Source: Penelope pileata
Lineage: Eukaryota > Chordata > Aves > Galliformes > Cracidae
Assembly (NCBI GenBank): GCA_013396635.1
Contig: WBMW01004029.1
Span: forward strand, 558,001-622,000
Direction: 5' to 3'
DNA length: 64,000 bases
Below, one piece after another: positions 24,508 through 38,114 of the stretch. Made by a program: the position numbers and the translations under genes. Below the pieces are notes generated by a model that was not told the DNA's origin, did no database searches, and was given only the letters and a program-made list of their open reading frames with translations. Each line of letters begins with the position of its first letter. Within the stretch, counting starts at the first letter, position 1.

Positions 24508-27400
24508 GTATGTGTGAAACAGTCATGAATGATGAGGAAGGATTGCTGGAAAAAACAGAGATTAGAAGTTCCAGCTGTGTCTACGCCCAGCTCATTTTTA
24601 AACATGGCTGGGCAAGGGAGAGCACAGCAAGGGGAGGGAAAAGAAGCATTTCAGGATTGCAAATGCGTCTATGCCAGTAACATACTATTTTTCAGCTCTG
24701 AAAGAACTCTCCCGTAAAGCAGAAATGAAGTGGTTTACCCAGCAGAAAACAAGTGTTGCTGCTTTATTGTTTTTGGCAGGAGGTGGTGGTTCATCATTTG
24801 GACGTGTCAGATACTTTTTCTGTGGCTATCGTATACTTTAAAATGACAATGTTTCAAATGTTGACAAAATGATGGAGTACTGATTGGTGGTGGAAATCTA
24901 GCAGGGCGTGGAAGATTCACCCATGCAAAATTGTCTTGAAAGTGAGTTGGAAAAGCTCTTTGCTTTTAGCAAATTTGTTTTTGCTGTGTGCTATCTTTGA
25001 TTCACCAAGAGGGGAACTAGGATCTGTGGATGGTCTCTTGAAATATCTCGCTTTTGTGCTCGGTATTGCGTTGGCAGCTTTCTCTGTTCCCACCAATTTT
25101 GAAGACTGACTTTGGGATGGGGGCACAGCTATTTAGGCTGAATTTAGTACAAAGGCATAATGCCACTTACTTCTTTCTTGAGTCACTTGCATTGCTGTTA
25201 AAAACAGGTATCGCTTCCGCCTCTAGTGTCTTTCTAAGACAAAAATAACTGCGTGCCTCTAACTGTTCCAGTATTACTGACATACTTCAGTGTTGGCCGA
25301 TTTTATTGTTCATACTGATCCTAGGGTTGGCTGTAACATAGCAAAATGGTATGTAATCATTACAAACTATTTAGCAGAAGCAAGCAGAGCTAAATGAGCT
25401 GAACTCTGTTCTTCCGAACGTGATTGGAGTGATAACATCTTTTCCCTTAATCAATAAGCAATCTGAAGGCTTTTTTTTATAGCAGTGCTCCCCAATTCAA
25501 CAGTACTAGTTTATTCAGGTCTTATTGCACTGGCTGCATTTCATGTATCAGATTACTATTTTCTTATAATTCAGCCTGTTCCTGAGCAGGTTCTTGTTTT
25601 GTTCAGGCAGTCTTTTCCTAAATCTTACAAACTGGGAAGCCAAACTGGTATGAGCAGCCTTCACATGAGAGATGGCATGCGCTAAGTAACAGGCTGCGAC
25701 TCTACGGACTCAATTTCAGTGATCATCTCGTGCCAGCACTTCTGCTGTGATCCTGCTTAACCCATTAGTTGGTCTGTGAGATCCACATCCTACCAAGATC
25801 TGTAAGTGGATTTGTTCTGATTCCAGTGAACTTTTGCTTCCTCAAAGTGTGGCCATTGTTATCTTTTTCTTAATCTTTTTCTGTAACACAGACACTGCAT
25901 AGTGTTTGCTTTTAGGCATCTGAGAAGCATCACAAAGCATGGCTCTGGTGGCACGTGAGTAATGCTGCTGACGATGGAAGAAAACAATCTTTGGAAGGTC
26001 AGGTTAGCACACATCCAGAAAACATTTGTCATGCCCTGAGAATTGATCTGGAATTTGTTCAGTCTTGGAGGATAAACTACAGCAGAATGCATGTGTTAGA
26101 ATGATCCCTTACAGAAATTCCCCGTGGAATTCATTTTCTGGAAGCAGACTTAAATATCTGTGTTTGTAGGAGGATCAGCGTGCTGGAAGGGGGCTTGCTA
26201 GAGTATGTGCAACAGAAAACAAAGTTTGGTGTGCAATGCAGGAAGCATAAAAGTGTATTTTCCCATGATCCCCTGCCATCATCCTCCCAGAGATGACAAT
26301 GGTGGAGTGCTAGAAAAATGGCAGGGGCAGCAGACAGAGCAACACGTACATCAGCGGTTCCAGACAGACTGAAGCTCTTCCTCTGTGCTGTGGAAAGCTG
26401 GATTGCTCTAAATATGAGTAATTATAAACGGTTACAGTATGAACCTCATTTTGAAGGTCTTTTGAAGGTAGTATTTTATATTACATAACCAAAAAGGAAT
26501 GCTAACCAACTCCATAGGGACAGTAAAGAAGAAAGGAAAGGAGTGACTAACTCCTGAGGGTTGCTACCAGCTTATAGCTCCTCATAGTGCAAATTTGACC
26601 TGAAAAAAAAAAAAAAAGACCGTTTGTCATAAAACTGTGTATACAGTAGTGCCAATTATCTAAAAATTAAAAAAAGGGAAAAAAATCTCATGAGAATCTG
26701 TAAAAGTCATTGTAAAAGTATTAGATTTTATTCAAGGATTTCTCTGGGTCTAGAAAATAGAATTGTTTTCATGTTTATAGGTCAAGGTAAAGGGGCAAAG
26801 AAGCCCTCAGTAACTTGTTCTTTAGCTGTGTCATTTCAGGTAATGAAGGCAATGCCCTATATAAACTGAGAGAAAGCAAAACCCAAATAAGAAAGCTTTG
26901 TCTGATATTACCTAGGATTAACCAGTGAACAAAGAAAGGTATTCTTAAAAAATAGTAGAGAGCTTGCACAGGTCTTCTCCCCTGAGCAGAGAATAAGACA
27001 TAACCTTAAGCCCTGGCAGGTCTGCTCTGTGCCTACTGAACCATTTTTGGCTTTCAGTTTGAGCTAACATGAGTTGGAACAACTGTGATAGCTGTAGGGT
27101 GGAGGAGGAGGACAAAAATCTGCTATAGTGTTCAGTCTGAAATTATTTTCAGCCAGAAGAATGCTGAATTTAGCACACAATACAATTCCTGCTAAATGAA
27201 GGGGCTGGCTTGGAAAGGAAGGTGATGAGAAAAGTAGCATAATAGAAATTTAAAGTGCAGCTTTATAAACGGTGTATTTCTCTTGCTCCTGCTGTTAATG
27301 TATAATAATTCTTGAAAAAATAAATCTGGATTTTTTTTTTTTCTGTCTTTCTTTTGCTGTTTTCCCCCTCACCTTCTTTCAAATAATTTCTTTTCAATAG
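24508..27400. other. Intronic or intergenic DNA, no gene seen
   Basis: A 15-A run lies at 26603-26617. A long pyrimidine tract at about 27330-27400 leads into the next candidate exon. No repeats or coding similarity were recognised. Confidence 0.5.
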
Positions 27401-27464
27401 CTCTGCTTTTCTCTTTCATCCACGGCAATGAAGGGCCGGTGTTTCTTCACAGAATTAAAGGCAG
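27401..27464 (+). other. Candidate exon behind a long pyrimidine tract
   Basis: About 70 bases of T/C-rich sequence end in 'ttcttttcaatag' at 27400, and the segment ends at 'aaaggcag|gtgcaa'. Two frames are open over its 64 bp ('LLFSFIHGNEGPVFLHRIKG' is one). That frame is compatible in phase with the open frame of 21942-22004. Neither continues into 30461-30516. Confidence 0.3.
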
Positions 27465-30460
27465 GTGCAAATCCACAGGCATTGTTAGAAACGGATGTTT
27501 AGTATTTGCCCAGTACTAATGATTTGATTCGTTCCTAGCAGCAGATCATTGTTATGGTGGTGTCAGCCATGGGCAGGTAGCGATATGTAACTTCGTGTGC
27601 CAACATAGCCTCAAAATCTCTAAATCAGATACAGCTTTATCACAATTCTTTTTTTTTTTTTTTAAATGAGTTGATATGTATTGGGCTTTTTTCTTTTTCA
27701 TCCCTTGCTCTCCAGATGAGCTCAGATCTTTGATACTTCCATTTGCTCGCTCTGTGACCAGATCAAACGAACCCAAGCCCATGGGCTTTGAAACAAGAGC
27801 AGCAGCAAAAGACTACAGTCAGGTAGAAAGGACACGTGTTTGGCGGTAGATTGCTCTGGTTTTGATGTTGCTAGTGTAAAAGAATAATGATGAAGGAGCA
27901 CTGGCATTCTCAGCATTGCGCAGCAGAAGTAGTCATGTGAATCTTATTGCTTGTTGTTATGCAATATTGCTTTCAAGCTGTCACTTCTTGGGCTGGGGTT
28001 CCCCTTGTCTTCCTTACAGCCTCTCTTGTTCCCACAGAAACAGTCTTTGGGGTGGTTTAAGCCAAAAGTAACCATTGCTTTAGCTGCTATTCTAGCACAA
28101 TCTGTTGGTGTTGATTGGGACTTTATATTTCCATTTATACTTATTTTGAGAGAGATTTTGATCTTTTCACAGGAGATAACTTGGCCTTTCATGAACCATG
28201 TCTCAATGTGGTGATGTTAAGACCTTGTGTAGCAGTAAGAAGAAAGTAAGTCCTAACTTAAACGTAGCACTTTTTTGTTCATTTCATTTTAAAAATCAAT
28301 TAACTGGTATGATTGGCTTGCTTACTGTGGCACGACTGCATGTCATTTGTTTCATACATCAACTGTATTTCATATATATAGATACAAAAATTCATGTTAT
28401 ATAGAGAGAGTAAATTGTGAAGTCTGAAAAAATTCTGCCCAGTTTCTAGATAAAAAAAAAGTTGTTTTTGTACTAAATATAAGATTTTGTCTTAAAATAC
28501 ATTAGAAGATTTTGTCTTAGAATACATTTCTAGTTTTCACAGAAGGGCAATCAGTGCAGAGTAGCTTTGCCTGAAAAGGGAACTTGCAGCCATAGCCTGA
28601 GAAGGTTCCTGGTTGGCTGTCTAGATATGGGAAATATAAACTGTGCTTAATTCAAATAATATACTCATCCATTTTTATATCAATTTCCAGAGGCTCTACC
28701 TGTGTTAAGCTCCCTTTATAAAAGCACAGGCAATAAAATTATTGCCACTGCCAGCTTGTATGCCTGAAAGCTCAGGTTTTTTTGTCCTAACTTTATCAGA
28801 TTTTTAATAAAAGATATTAACTCTCTTCACAAACTTGTCTCACATTGAGAAGAAAAAATCTCTTGCTCCAAAGAAAACATCAGTTATATTTAATAATTAG
28901 AACAAATCATTGTAAGAGTAGACAGAAGGCAACTGGAAGAAAAATCTGGGAAGTAGCAAGCTTCAAAAGCCCCTAGTTCCTCACCATTCTGAAAATAGGT
29001 TTTGGTTATCTTAGTAGAACTTACTTTTAAGGGATATTTGCAAGTAGCAAGTTGTTTACTGAATATGAAACAGAGTTCAATTTTTTTTCTGTTGAATACC
29101 AAATAAATACTAAACTAAATGGTAAATGGTCCCCAGCTGAGCTGTGTCTCATCTTTCAAAGGCTCTGATCACTGAAGCCAGAGGAGCTCAATAAGCATCA
29201 GCGTGTTCTCAGTGGGTAAATGGAAACCACAAAAACAAAAGATAGATAGCAAGAAATCTTTCAAGATTGTGCTTTTGAACATGCAAGGGTGGAGCCACTT
29301 TGCAGTAAGCCAGGGGAAGAAGATGGAGCAGTGAGTGCTGCTGGCAACACAGCCTGATGGTACCGCATGGGCTCGGCATAGGTAACAGGTAACACACGCT
29401 GCTCTGGATGGAGAGCAAGGGTTAGGTACGTGCCCCAGCCACGCTTTGGATTAGCTCTCTAGAGGCAGAAGATGAGTATGCGAGGCAAAAGCAACACCCT
29501 TAAAGGTTGCAGGTGGGCTTTAAGGCTTTCAACCATGCATGTTCATAAAGTGGCTCAGAAAGGTCTGGCCAACCAGATAAGCTGTCAGAAAGCGTCTCTT
29601 TGAACCTGAGGTTCTTTTCTTTCCTGAAGAAAATTTCTGAACAAAAATCAGCATGGCCAAGTGAAACTAGGAGTGTTCAGCCGCACATTTCACCATGAAA
29701 ATGAAATAGATTTTGTTAGAATGTGCCCCAAATTTGCAAATGGTCTTTTTAATCATAAAAAAGCAAAGCTATTGCAAAACATTGTGAACATACAAAGCAC
29801 ACAGAGTGACAGTATCTTGTTTCTTGCAGCTCACCCCTCATCTCCCCAGAAATATATCTGCAACTGCCTAGGAGCCTAAGTTTGTAGGATCTGAAGCCAT
29901 TTTCACAGGGTCTGCTTGGCTGAGGGGCTGGAGAGGTCAGCTGCGCAGCTCAGGGTTTCTCTGTCTTGCAAACAGAGGTAAGTAAACGAACAAAATCTTG
30001 CAGTCTTTTTTTTTTTGCAGCTGTGATTTAAAAATACTTGACATGGGTAGAACTTCTATCTTGTATTTCGGATCTGTTTTGTGGAAAAAAAAATTACAGG
30101 AGTCCTGTACAGCCAGGACAATAGTTGGGAATCTACAGTTCTGGAAGTTTTGGTAGTAAAAATTTTCTGGTCATGTCACAGATTAGAATTGCAAACATTG
30201 ACCCTTTAGGACTAGAAAAATTTAGCTTGCTGGTCAGCTATCTGTATGTCATTCATCTTCCTTTTAGTGATGTTGGAAATTAATATATTATTATTGTTAT
30301 TTTCAGAAGGGACTTAATATGTTTAAAATGACTCTTTTGTCTAAGTAGTGTTAGATATAAAATATTATGAAGAAATATAATCTCCATGAACAAAGACCAA
30401 TAGGAACAGAAAATGCAGTCCTACAGATTTGGCACTTTGTTTTTTGCATGCTACTTCCAG
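27465..30460. other. Intronic or intergenic DNA, no gene seen
   Basis: A 15-T run lies at 27649-27663. No gene or interspersed repeat was recognised apart from the tandem repeat at 28481-28530. Confidence 0.5.
28481..28530. repeat. Tandem repeat, 25 bp x 2
   Basis: The unit beginning 'aagattttgtctta' is repeated head to tail at 28481-28505 and 28506-28530 with a few mismatches ('aaatacattag' versus 'gaatacatttc'). Confidence 0.9.
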
Positions 30461-30516
30461 CTTAAATGAAAGAACAAATGTTGTTGGACAATTTGCCTGA
30501 TGACAAAGAGCATGAG
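30461..30516 (+). other. Candidate exon of a spliced plus-strand transcript
   Basis: A strong acceptor ('tttgttttttgcatgctacttccag', taken as 30436-30460) and a strong donor ('catgag|gtaaggtg') bound 56 bp. One frame starts with an in-frame stop followed at once by ATG ('MKEQMLLDNLPDDKEHE'), so it could begin a small coding region. The product is unknown. Confidence 0.3.
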
Positions 30517-33500
30517 GTAAGGTGTGCACTGAGCACCCAGCCCTGCAAGTCCGAGCCACCAGCATCTCCCAGGGTACAGGACAAGGGGCTGCTCTCTCCT
30601 GGCACTCACTCTTGTTTATCAACATTCAGAGAAATACATTCACATGAGGAAATCTGCACAGTATAAGCTATTAATGTATTCTCTCTGCTGTCTCAGAGCA
30701 AAGGTTATGGCATACTACCTTCTTTCTCGTTTGTGCAGCTGCTTTGTGCTTTATATTAATGCTAAAAAAAGTATTTCTATTGGGTGTGATTTCTCTAGGG
30801 TGTTCTGCCAATTCCAACAGCAGCTCCCCTTGGTTTGGGCCCTGACAACTCGGTGAATCCTGTATCTGAAGCTAGCAGCCACAGAGTCAGGCAGCTCTGA
30901 CTGCACGCCGCCCTGTACCTGGTCGGTACGTACAATGGACAAGCTGTCAGTAATTTGAATGTGTTGTATCTGGGCTGTGCTGAGGTCTGCCAACTCTTAA
31001 ATGTGCAGTAACGGTTTAAAGTCTCCACTTACTTAACAATAATTGTGCTCCTCATGAGTGTTGCTCATTCGGCCTTCGGGTGTTTCTCGAATGGAAGTGG
31101 TGCAGTCCAACAGGGATTGGAGTATGCTCTGGATCTCCATCTGTGCACACGGAGAAACACATTAAGCCAAACACATATCTGCATTTACAAGCAGTCCAAG
31201 AGTCTACTTAAGGAAATATCATTATTTAAAAATCAAAAGGAGTGAGATAAATATACAGGGTTGGAAAAAAATGAGTCAAATCAGTGATGCTCTGAACAAT
31301 TGCTGATTTGGAAATCTCCACGTTTAGAAAACGTACAGCTGAGAAGGAAGAAAACTGGAGCCACTTAAGTAATGGTGTTTTTGAGCATGCTTCGCAGCTT
31401 GCTTCTCCAGCCTTCCCTTTATCTGTATGTTTACTGCGGCAGCCTTAGAAAACCTAGCGTGTGCATGGGAGAACTGCAGTCCCACTCTTGAATTATATCC
31501 CTGAGATGTACCAGAACTATAAGCGTCTTTCCCAAATGCTGGCTGTGAATTTTTTGAAAGTGTTTCTGATCTGTTTTAATGAATGGTTTCTGTGAACTCT
31601 CATTCTGCTTGTGTATTGTGAAAAGCCCAATCATGCATTTTCCTCTGGTCTCCCTTCTACTCTCTGCCTCCTTCTCCACACCCAGCAGTTTTAAAGACAG
31701 GGTTTTTCTCTCCTTGGTGAAACACTTACTTACTGTCAATAGCAATATTTTAGAGGAATAAGCTATTATACAAAGGTCAGGGAATTTTGTAAAGATCATA
31801 ATTGCCTAAAGGCTTCATTAACCTTTACAAAATAGTTGCTGCTGCATCGCACAACATACAATTAAATGACCGTTAACATCCAGAGCGATTAACGAATGTA
31901 ACAACCTCAAGGTATCACAAATAGTGTAGATAGTTCCCAATAGCAACCTCCAGTCTTATTCCAGAGAACAAGCTTGAAATAAGTTGCTCTGCCAAGCACA
32001 AAGCCTAGATTCCATGGTGTGCATAATCCAGGAAATGCGTGCGTGTTAGTGTCTGACGGAACATTATGATGAGATGGAGTGGAATACCCAGTCACAATAG
32101 CATTGCCTTCTCTCTGTGGGTATTCCAGAAACTGAGTCTCACAAATAACAACCACTTAAAGTAATGAGTCCTCTCCCTTTATTTTGAGTTGATAGCAGAG
32201 GCTGGAATTCTGTGATTTCCTAAAAATCTTAACCAGGTACTAAGCTGATGATCCATATTCTGCTAAGAGGCACAAAGAAATTAGATGAAAGCCCTTTGTA
32301 AGCTCCTTTCAAAACAATCTGTTTGGCCGCAAAGAAATGAAACGTACCTAGACAGAAAAGCTTCTCCAGTCTCAGCCTTGTTATCTGTGGTAATCTTTAA
32401 CATTTGTTTGTAGCAAGCCATCAGGAACTCTTCTTCATGAAGCCAACAACTGTACATCAAACAAGAGAGACAAGTAATGTGTTGAATTGGAAAAAACCTG
32501 TACTCTCTGGACTAATTACACAATTACAAACTTACTTAAAAAAATAAAAATAAAATATTTGCATGTACATTGTGCCAGAGGAAAACACAATCAAGTAATA
32601 TAAAAGATAATCCATGTATTCAAGTTGGACAAAGCAGAATTATGGTGCTTTGTGTCTTTAATATAGTCCCTTCTTGGTACTTATGTATTGAGGGGAGGCC
32701 ATCTGAGGAGTTCCAAGCTTCATTTATTCAGATTCTCAGAATATAGAGGTATATTTTGCTCAGTCATGGCTACAATAACTTCAAGTAACAAATCTATGCA
32801 ATACCATTTAGCTGTACAGAATTATACCCAGATGAGGAACCAAGATAGATACTACTGACCTTATTCTGTTACTAATAATTTCAGATGTTCTGGAAGAAAC
32901 ATCTTTTTCTGGTTTGGTGGGGTTTTTGGACAATTTTGATTTTTAAGTAATCATTTTTCAAGACACATGCAGTTTCTTGTGACTTCAGACAGAGTTATAA
33001 GTAGCAAGCACAGAAAAGTTGATTTTAGCTGTTGAAGTCTCAAAATGTAGATGGAGAACAATGCCCACACGGGCCAAAGGCCAGCTTATCATAAACTTTT
33101 TTCATGCTGAGAGTATTTCCATAACAAAGAATGAACTGAGCTATTCTATTGTTGCTTGTTCATTTGCATTCCAGCCAATTGAAAGTCACTTACATTGATC
33201 TGAATAGGAGGTGTACCATATTGCTTTAAGTTCTTTGGGCTCTCCTTCATGGAAAAGATATTGTCTCCCATCTTCTCATTTTTCTTGTCCTTCCTTTACT
33301 AAGCAAAAATGATAATGTGAGAGGTGATGGAGAGGGCAGAGCAGCACGTCAGGCAAAAGGCCTGAAGGCTGAGGTTATGAAACCCAACTGAGAGATTAGA
33401 ATGGGCAGAAGGAGACAGAGGGAGACACAAAGAATAAGGGAAGCAAGGTGTTGGGGACTGGCTGAATTCCAGAAATCAGCTACAGTTGTGGACTGTGTCA

Positions 33501-36318
33501 TTACCATAAAGAAGAAAACGCAGCAGTGAAGCGCCTGATCTATGTACACCGTTTTGTCTTGAAAAGGGAAGATTTCACACGCCGCAAAGATACGGTAGGG
33601 CACCAAATGGGAAGAGCAAAGGCTTTCTTCAGTCCAAGAACAGAGTAGTGGTGTTCTCCAGTCCTTCAAGCTGCAAGACAAAACTAATGCAGGTTTTAGT
33701 AAATATTGTGTACCAGCACTGTAACAGAGACAAAACATGGTACTCTACTCTGAGGCATTGTCAAATGCTTTCATATGGCCTTTCATTTATTTCCTGTGTA
33801 ACTTGCCCTTCATTTTCTATAGTTTATTGAATAGTTGGATAAGCACATGCATAGATGCCTTGCTGAAATGAGCTCTTTGGTTCTCTCTCCTAATAGCAGG
33901 CACATGCATACGTGCAGTTGGGCTTTTCTGCAGAGTTCCTCTCTTTTCACCTTCTTTGTTTTGTTTCTCTTTGTAAAATTTTTACTTGAGTTTTCTATTT
34001 TTTCATGAATCTGTTTGCTTAAGAAAATGCCACTTCTTCATGAATCCTTTTAAATTTTTTTCAAAGATTTTGAACAGGTATTGAGCTTAGCTGAAATAAG
34101 CTCACACCCTACAACAGCTTTCTACCTTGTTTTTTTGCTTCTTTGCAAGTTTAGTTTAAACTGTTAGAGGAGGATTACTACCTGCTCATATTTGTGAACA
34201 GGAAAGGAAGGTGAACAGGTTGCATAGCAACATCACCTCCAAATAACCAGGCACTTTCAAATATTATACAATATTAGAAAGAAGAAAGAAATGCAATTTG
34301 AACCAAGCTGAATATTTTATGGGGAAACTTATTCTTGAGCCTACTGTTAGAAAAATCATTTCTCCTAAGCATCTTCACAGCAAAGAAAGGAACCCAGAAT
34401 TTGACTTCTCGATAGATTTGAGAGCCAAAACATACTCTGTGTATACATCATTGGTGTGACAGTGATCGTGTGTTAGTAGTTTTGAAAATGAGCTTGTCTA
34501 TTCACCTGGGAATTTGAGATGCTTGTGATCGAAGTATTTAGGAGACTGAGACTGAACATTTGAAAGAGGTCATCTCCGCTGGGACATAAACTGTCCTTGG
34601 TAGCGTGAGCGTCTCTTGGACCCTAACACTTCCCATTGGCCTGTCTGTCCATCTCCTCAATCCTGAGATGTGATGGGACCTGCATTTCCTGTCTCATCTC
34701 TGCTGAAATTATTTTTCTACAGCCATCCTTCTCCATAAATCCTTAAGATGCCACCTAAGTCTACAGGTTTCATGCCCAAAGAAATTACAAAGTGAAGCAC
34801 AGCGTACATACAACAAGGTGTGGCCCTCCAAGCTGTATTAAAACAACGCTCCATCCTCAAAAAGCAACAACGGAGCCAGACGTGAGACATAACACAAGGA
34901 AGCACTGCAAATGAAGCTATAGTACGCAATAAAAATTATACAGGATAGAGCTAAAGGCACCGATGTCACAGGTATGTGCAGGACTCCTCATAATTTCATT
35001 ATTTTCATTAGTTTCATGAAATAAGGTCAAATATCCCACTAGTTTTATGCTTTTGTTCTCTCTCTTTTTTATTTAAATGTTAAAAAAAAAAAAAAATTTT
35101 CGGTTACTTACATACATCAACTATAGTACGTGTCTTATATGTGGCCCAAGACAATTCCTCTTCACTCAATGCAGCCCAGGCAAGCCAAAATGTTGGATGC
35201 CCATTAATCTAAGTCCAACCATCAAATGTTTTAATCAGTATTTAACCTGAATCACCTTTTTTTATTATCCCCTATCCTTCAATATTGCCCTTACAATTCT
35301 GTCCAAGCCAGCATTCAAGGTTTGTAGGATATGATTCCTGTGTTCAGGGTCTTTATCTTTTTTTCCCATCACATTCAAGTGACATTTCAATATAAATTTT
35401 TCTGGACAGGGGAATGCCCACTGACAAGCATAGCAAAAATGTCTACCCCTTGAGCTAGCAGCCCCTCCAAATCCTGCACATTCATGTAGCAGATACGAAC
35501 CACTCTGCTATTATGCAAACATTAAACTCAAATTATACTCACTGACTTAGAGAGGCATTGATTTACTGAATTCCTTAAGAGGATTACGTGTAAATACTTT
35601 TCCACTTAGGGACAATTTTTTTTTTAATGGTAGCATACTAGGATTAGATTTCATTAAAAAGTAGATGGGCTTCAAAGTTTACATTAGAGAGACTTATCTT
35701 TCAAGGAAAGCTTTTGATTTCATCAGGTGCACGTTGTGAAGAGCTATTTAAATGTGTGGCACAGTAAGCCATGCTTTATCTTCATGTTATCTTGTGTTTA
35801 TACAATGTTAAACATAATCCATTAAGTTTCTGTTGAGATATTTGAACTGCAAGCTCCTTGAGGCAACTGTTATCATTTTGCTGCATTTTTTTTAAGGGTT
35901 TTAGCCCCAATGAGACAATGATTTTTGACTGGATAAAAACACTGCACATGATGCAAGTCACCTATCAGGAATTTAGGGAGTCTTTTTTTGTCATCTACCA
36001 GAGACACCAACTGTTTGCATATTTAAATATTATCACTGTGAACAAACAAAAAGTAAATTTCCTTCTTACCACTAATAACTAGCAATCACTTCTTGCATGA
36101 GATTTTTTGTTATTATCCTCTAAAATGGTGTTTAAATGGTACTGTCCCAGTGGTGAACACAGTTCACCCACACTGAAAAACCTGCCTCTCCACAATTAGG
36201 CAATTACTCAAGAAGTTTCCTTCAGCACTCTACTTTACTCGTGAGTATTTAAATTTCTAGCCCAGCATTTGTCTTCTATACCTTCAAAGTTGATGTTTCA
36301 TAATATTTTTTTTTAAGG
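30517..36318. other. Intergenic or intronic DNA, composition change
   Basis: No gene was recognised. Within this stretch the plus strand appears to turn from G/T-biased to C/A-biased. A 15-A run lies at 35082-35096. Near 33.66 kb the minus strand has a good acceptor but no supportable coding exon. Confidence 0.5.
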
Positions 36319-36369
36319 ATAGCTTATAAAGAAAAGAATGCTTATAGCTTATAAAAAGAAAGAATGCTG
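36319..36369. repeat. Imperfect tandem repeat, about 25 bp x 2
   Basis: 'atagcttataaagaaaagaa' + 'tgctt' is followed directly by 'atagcttataaaaagaaaga' + 'atgctg'. The copies differ by small indels in the A-rich part. Confidence 0.8.
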
Positions 36370-36648
36370 CTGGAGCAGCAATAAGACAGTAGCACGCGGA
36401 CTGTAAGACAAAAACTCAAACAAAATTGCAACTTCCTGTTCCTACAGTACTGTCTGATATTAGACACTCCCGTAAGCTTTGCTGAGCTGGAAACAATTTG
36501 GAAAATGATCCGTGCACGCCAAAGAAATGGAATTATCAGTATCAACAGCTCTGTGTTGTTAATATTCAAAGATTGACATACAGTCTCTAAAATTAAAATA
36601 CCAATTTGAGCTGCCAACTATCACTACGAATCCACCTAACGCTCGCTC

Positions 36649-36684
36649 AGACAATTATGTATATTTAGACAATTATGTATATTT
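36649..36684. repeat. Perfect tandem repeat, 18 bp x 2
   Basis: 'agacaattatgtatattt' occurs identically at 36649-36666 and 36667-36684. Confidence 0.95.
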
Positions 36685-38073
36685 TTAACTTCTGAATTTT
36701 GGTCAGAAACAAAGAGACAGAATTTCTGCAGTGATGGTAAAGGGTCACCTCCAAAAACATGGATTTCTCAAAGCTTTTTTCTACCACATTTAGTAAAATA
36801 GTTATTCTGAAAGCTTGCAATTTTTAAAACTAGAACATATAGGAGAAAAAGAAATTGAGATAATTTTAATGCCCAGTTTAAAGTTTAACGCATATGAGCA
36901 CTAAAAATAAATATTTATAGTATTTCATAGTCAGAAAAAATAGAATGGAAGAGACAGCTGAAATTTTTGTTCACAGGCAATCCCGTAAAACTGCCACTAC
37001 CAGAGACATTTAAACCAATACAAAAGCATTATGTTAAACTAAATAGCAATTCATTTCAGGGAAAAAACAAGAACAAATCACAACAAGAAGAAAAAACCAC
37101 CAAAAACCAGAACACGTATGACAATCCTGTGCACTGTTTGAATTAGCCCATTCAAATTACAAATTTTAGAAAATTTACTTTCACAAATTTAAGATGGAAA
37201 AAATGGAGAAATAATTATCTATATAGTACTGCAGTTGCTATCATGTTTATGCTTTTAATCAACTGTTGCTGTTTTGTTTTTTTAGGCATACATAGAAGAG
37301 AAGAAGGGGTAAAAATTCGCACAAGCTACACTGCTAACCTTTCTGGTCTCTTCACTGTACTCTACAAAGCCATCACCATGTGAGTAAAAATGGACAGGCT
37401 TGGATGCTGTCATCATTATTTCTCCAAGCATCTCTTGATGAGATCTTCCTAATTACACTCCCAATATTAACACGCTGCTGAGTACAAAATGTTTTTAATG
37501 TTCATTACAGATGGTGCTAACACGTTTGAAGGTTTATCTCATAGGCTGGCTATTAAAAGGCCCACAGGCTAAACAACTTGAGACGCTTGAGCTTCCCCAT
37601 GTGGAATTCTTCATGCTCTCAAAATTCTTACTGTCATTGTACCGCAGTCCCACACAGGTTATTTACTGTATTCTATTTAGTATAGGAACCAGCCCAGATG
37701 TAACACAGGTGAGTCCAAGGAAAGGTTCCTGTCTCTCGGTTCTCAGAGCTTTCAGAAGGTCAGCCATCCAGAACGCACGAAATATTGAAAAATGTCTCTG
37801 GTCAATGGAAAACAACAGGCAAAGAGAGTGGACATTTTGAGCTTACCTCCATTAGAAAGCCGAGGACAGACAAGATGAATGTCTGCAAGCACGATGCAGA
37901 TGGCATAACAGAATACAGACTTCTATATCATATCAGAGACTTTCGTTTTGCATTAGAGGTTGTCACTTTACAATGCACTTGACATATTATCTCAACAGCT
38001 TCCTATAATTTCTTTTATTTCTTTCTTCAGACTACATTAAGTTTCCACAATGAAAAAGCACAAAAAAATGGAA
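36685..38073. other. Intergenic or intronic DNA with open stretches on both strands
   Basis: Both strands carry open, splice-bounded stretches near 37.29-37.42 and 37.68-37.80 kb. On the minus strand one reads 'EIMMTASKPVHFYSHGDGF' and the other 'HFSIFRAFWMADLLKALRT'. On the plus strand 37286-37379 has a good acceptor and a 'gtgagtaaaa' donor. They conflict with each other and I cannot choose between them. Confidence 0.3.
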
Positions 38074-38114
38074 GGGGGGGGGGGNNNNNNNNNNNNNNNN
38101 NNNNNNNNNNNNNN
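38074..38114. other. G homopolymer followed by a 30-N assembly gap
   Basis: Eleven consecutive G (38074-38084) run straight into 30 N (38085-38114). Sequencing probably failed in a longer G-rich tract. The true length of the missing part is unknown. Confidence 0.98.

Noticed and set aside
32155..32180. 'aaagtaatgagtcctctccc' resembling a mariner terminal repeat
   Set aside because: Similarity is limited to about ten bases, with no partner terminus or internal match nearby.
37286..37379. Plus-strand exon with acceptor 'gttttgtttttttag' and donor 'gtgagtaaaa'
   Set aside because: The opposite strand is open over the same bases with a more protein-like translation. With conflicting evidence neither was called.
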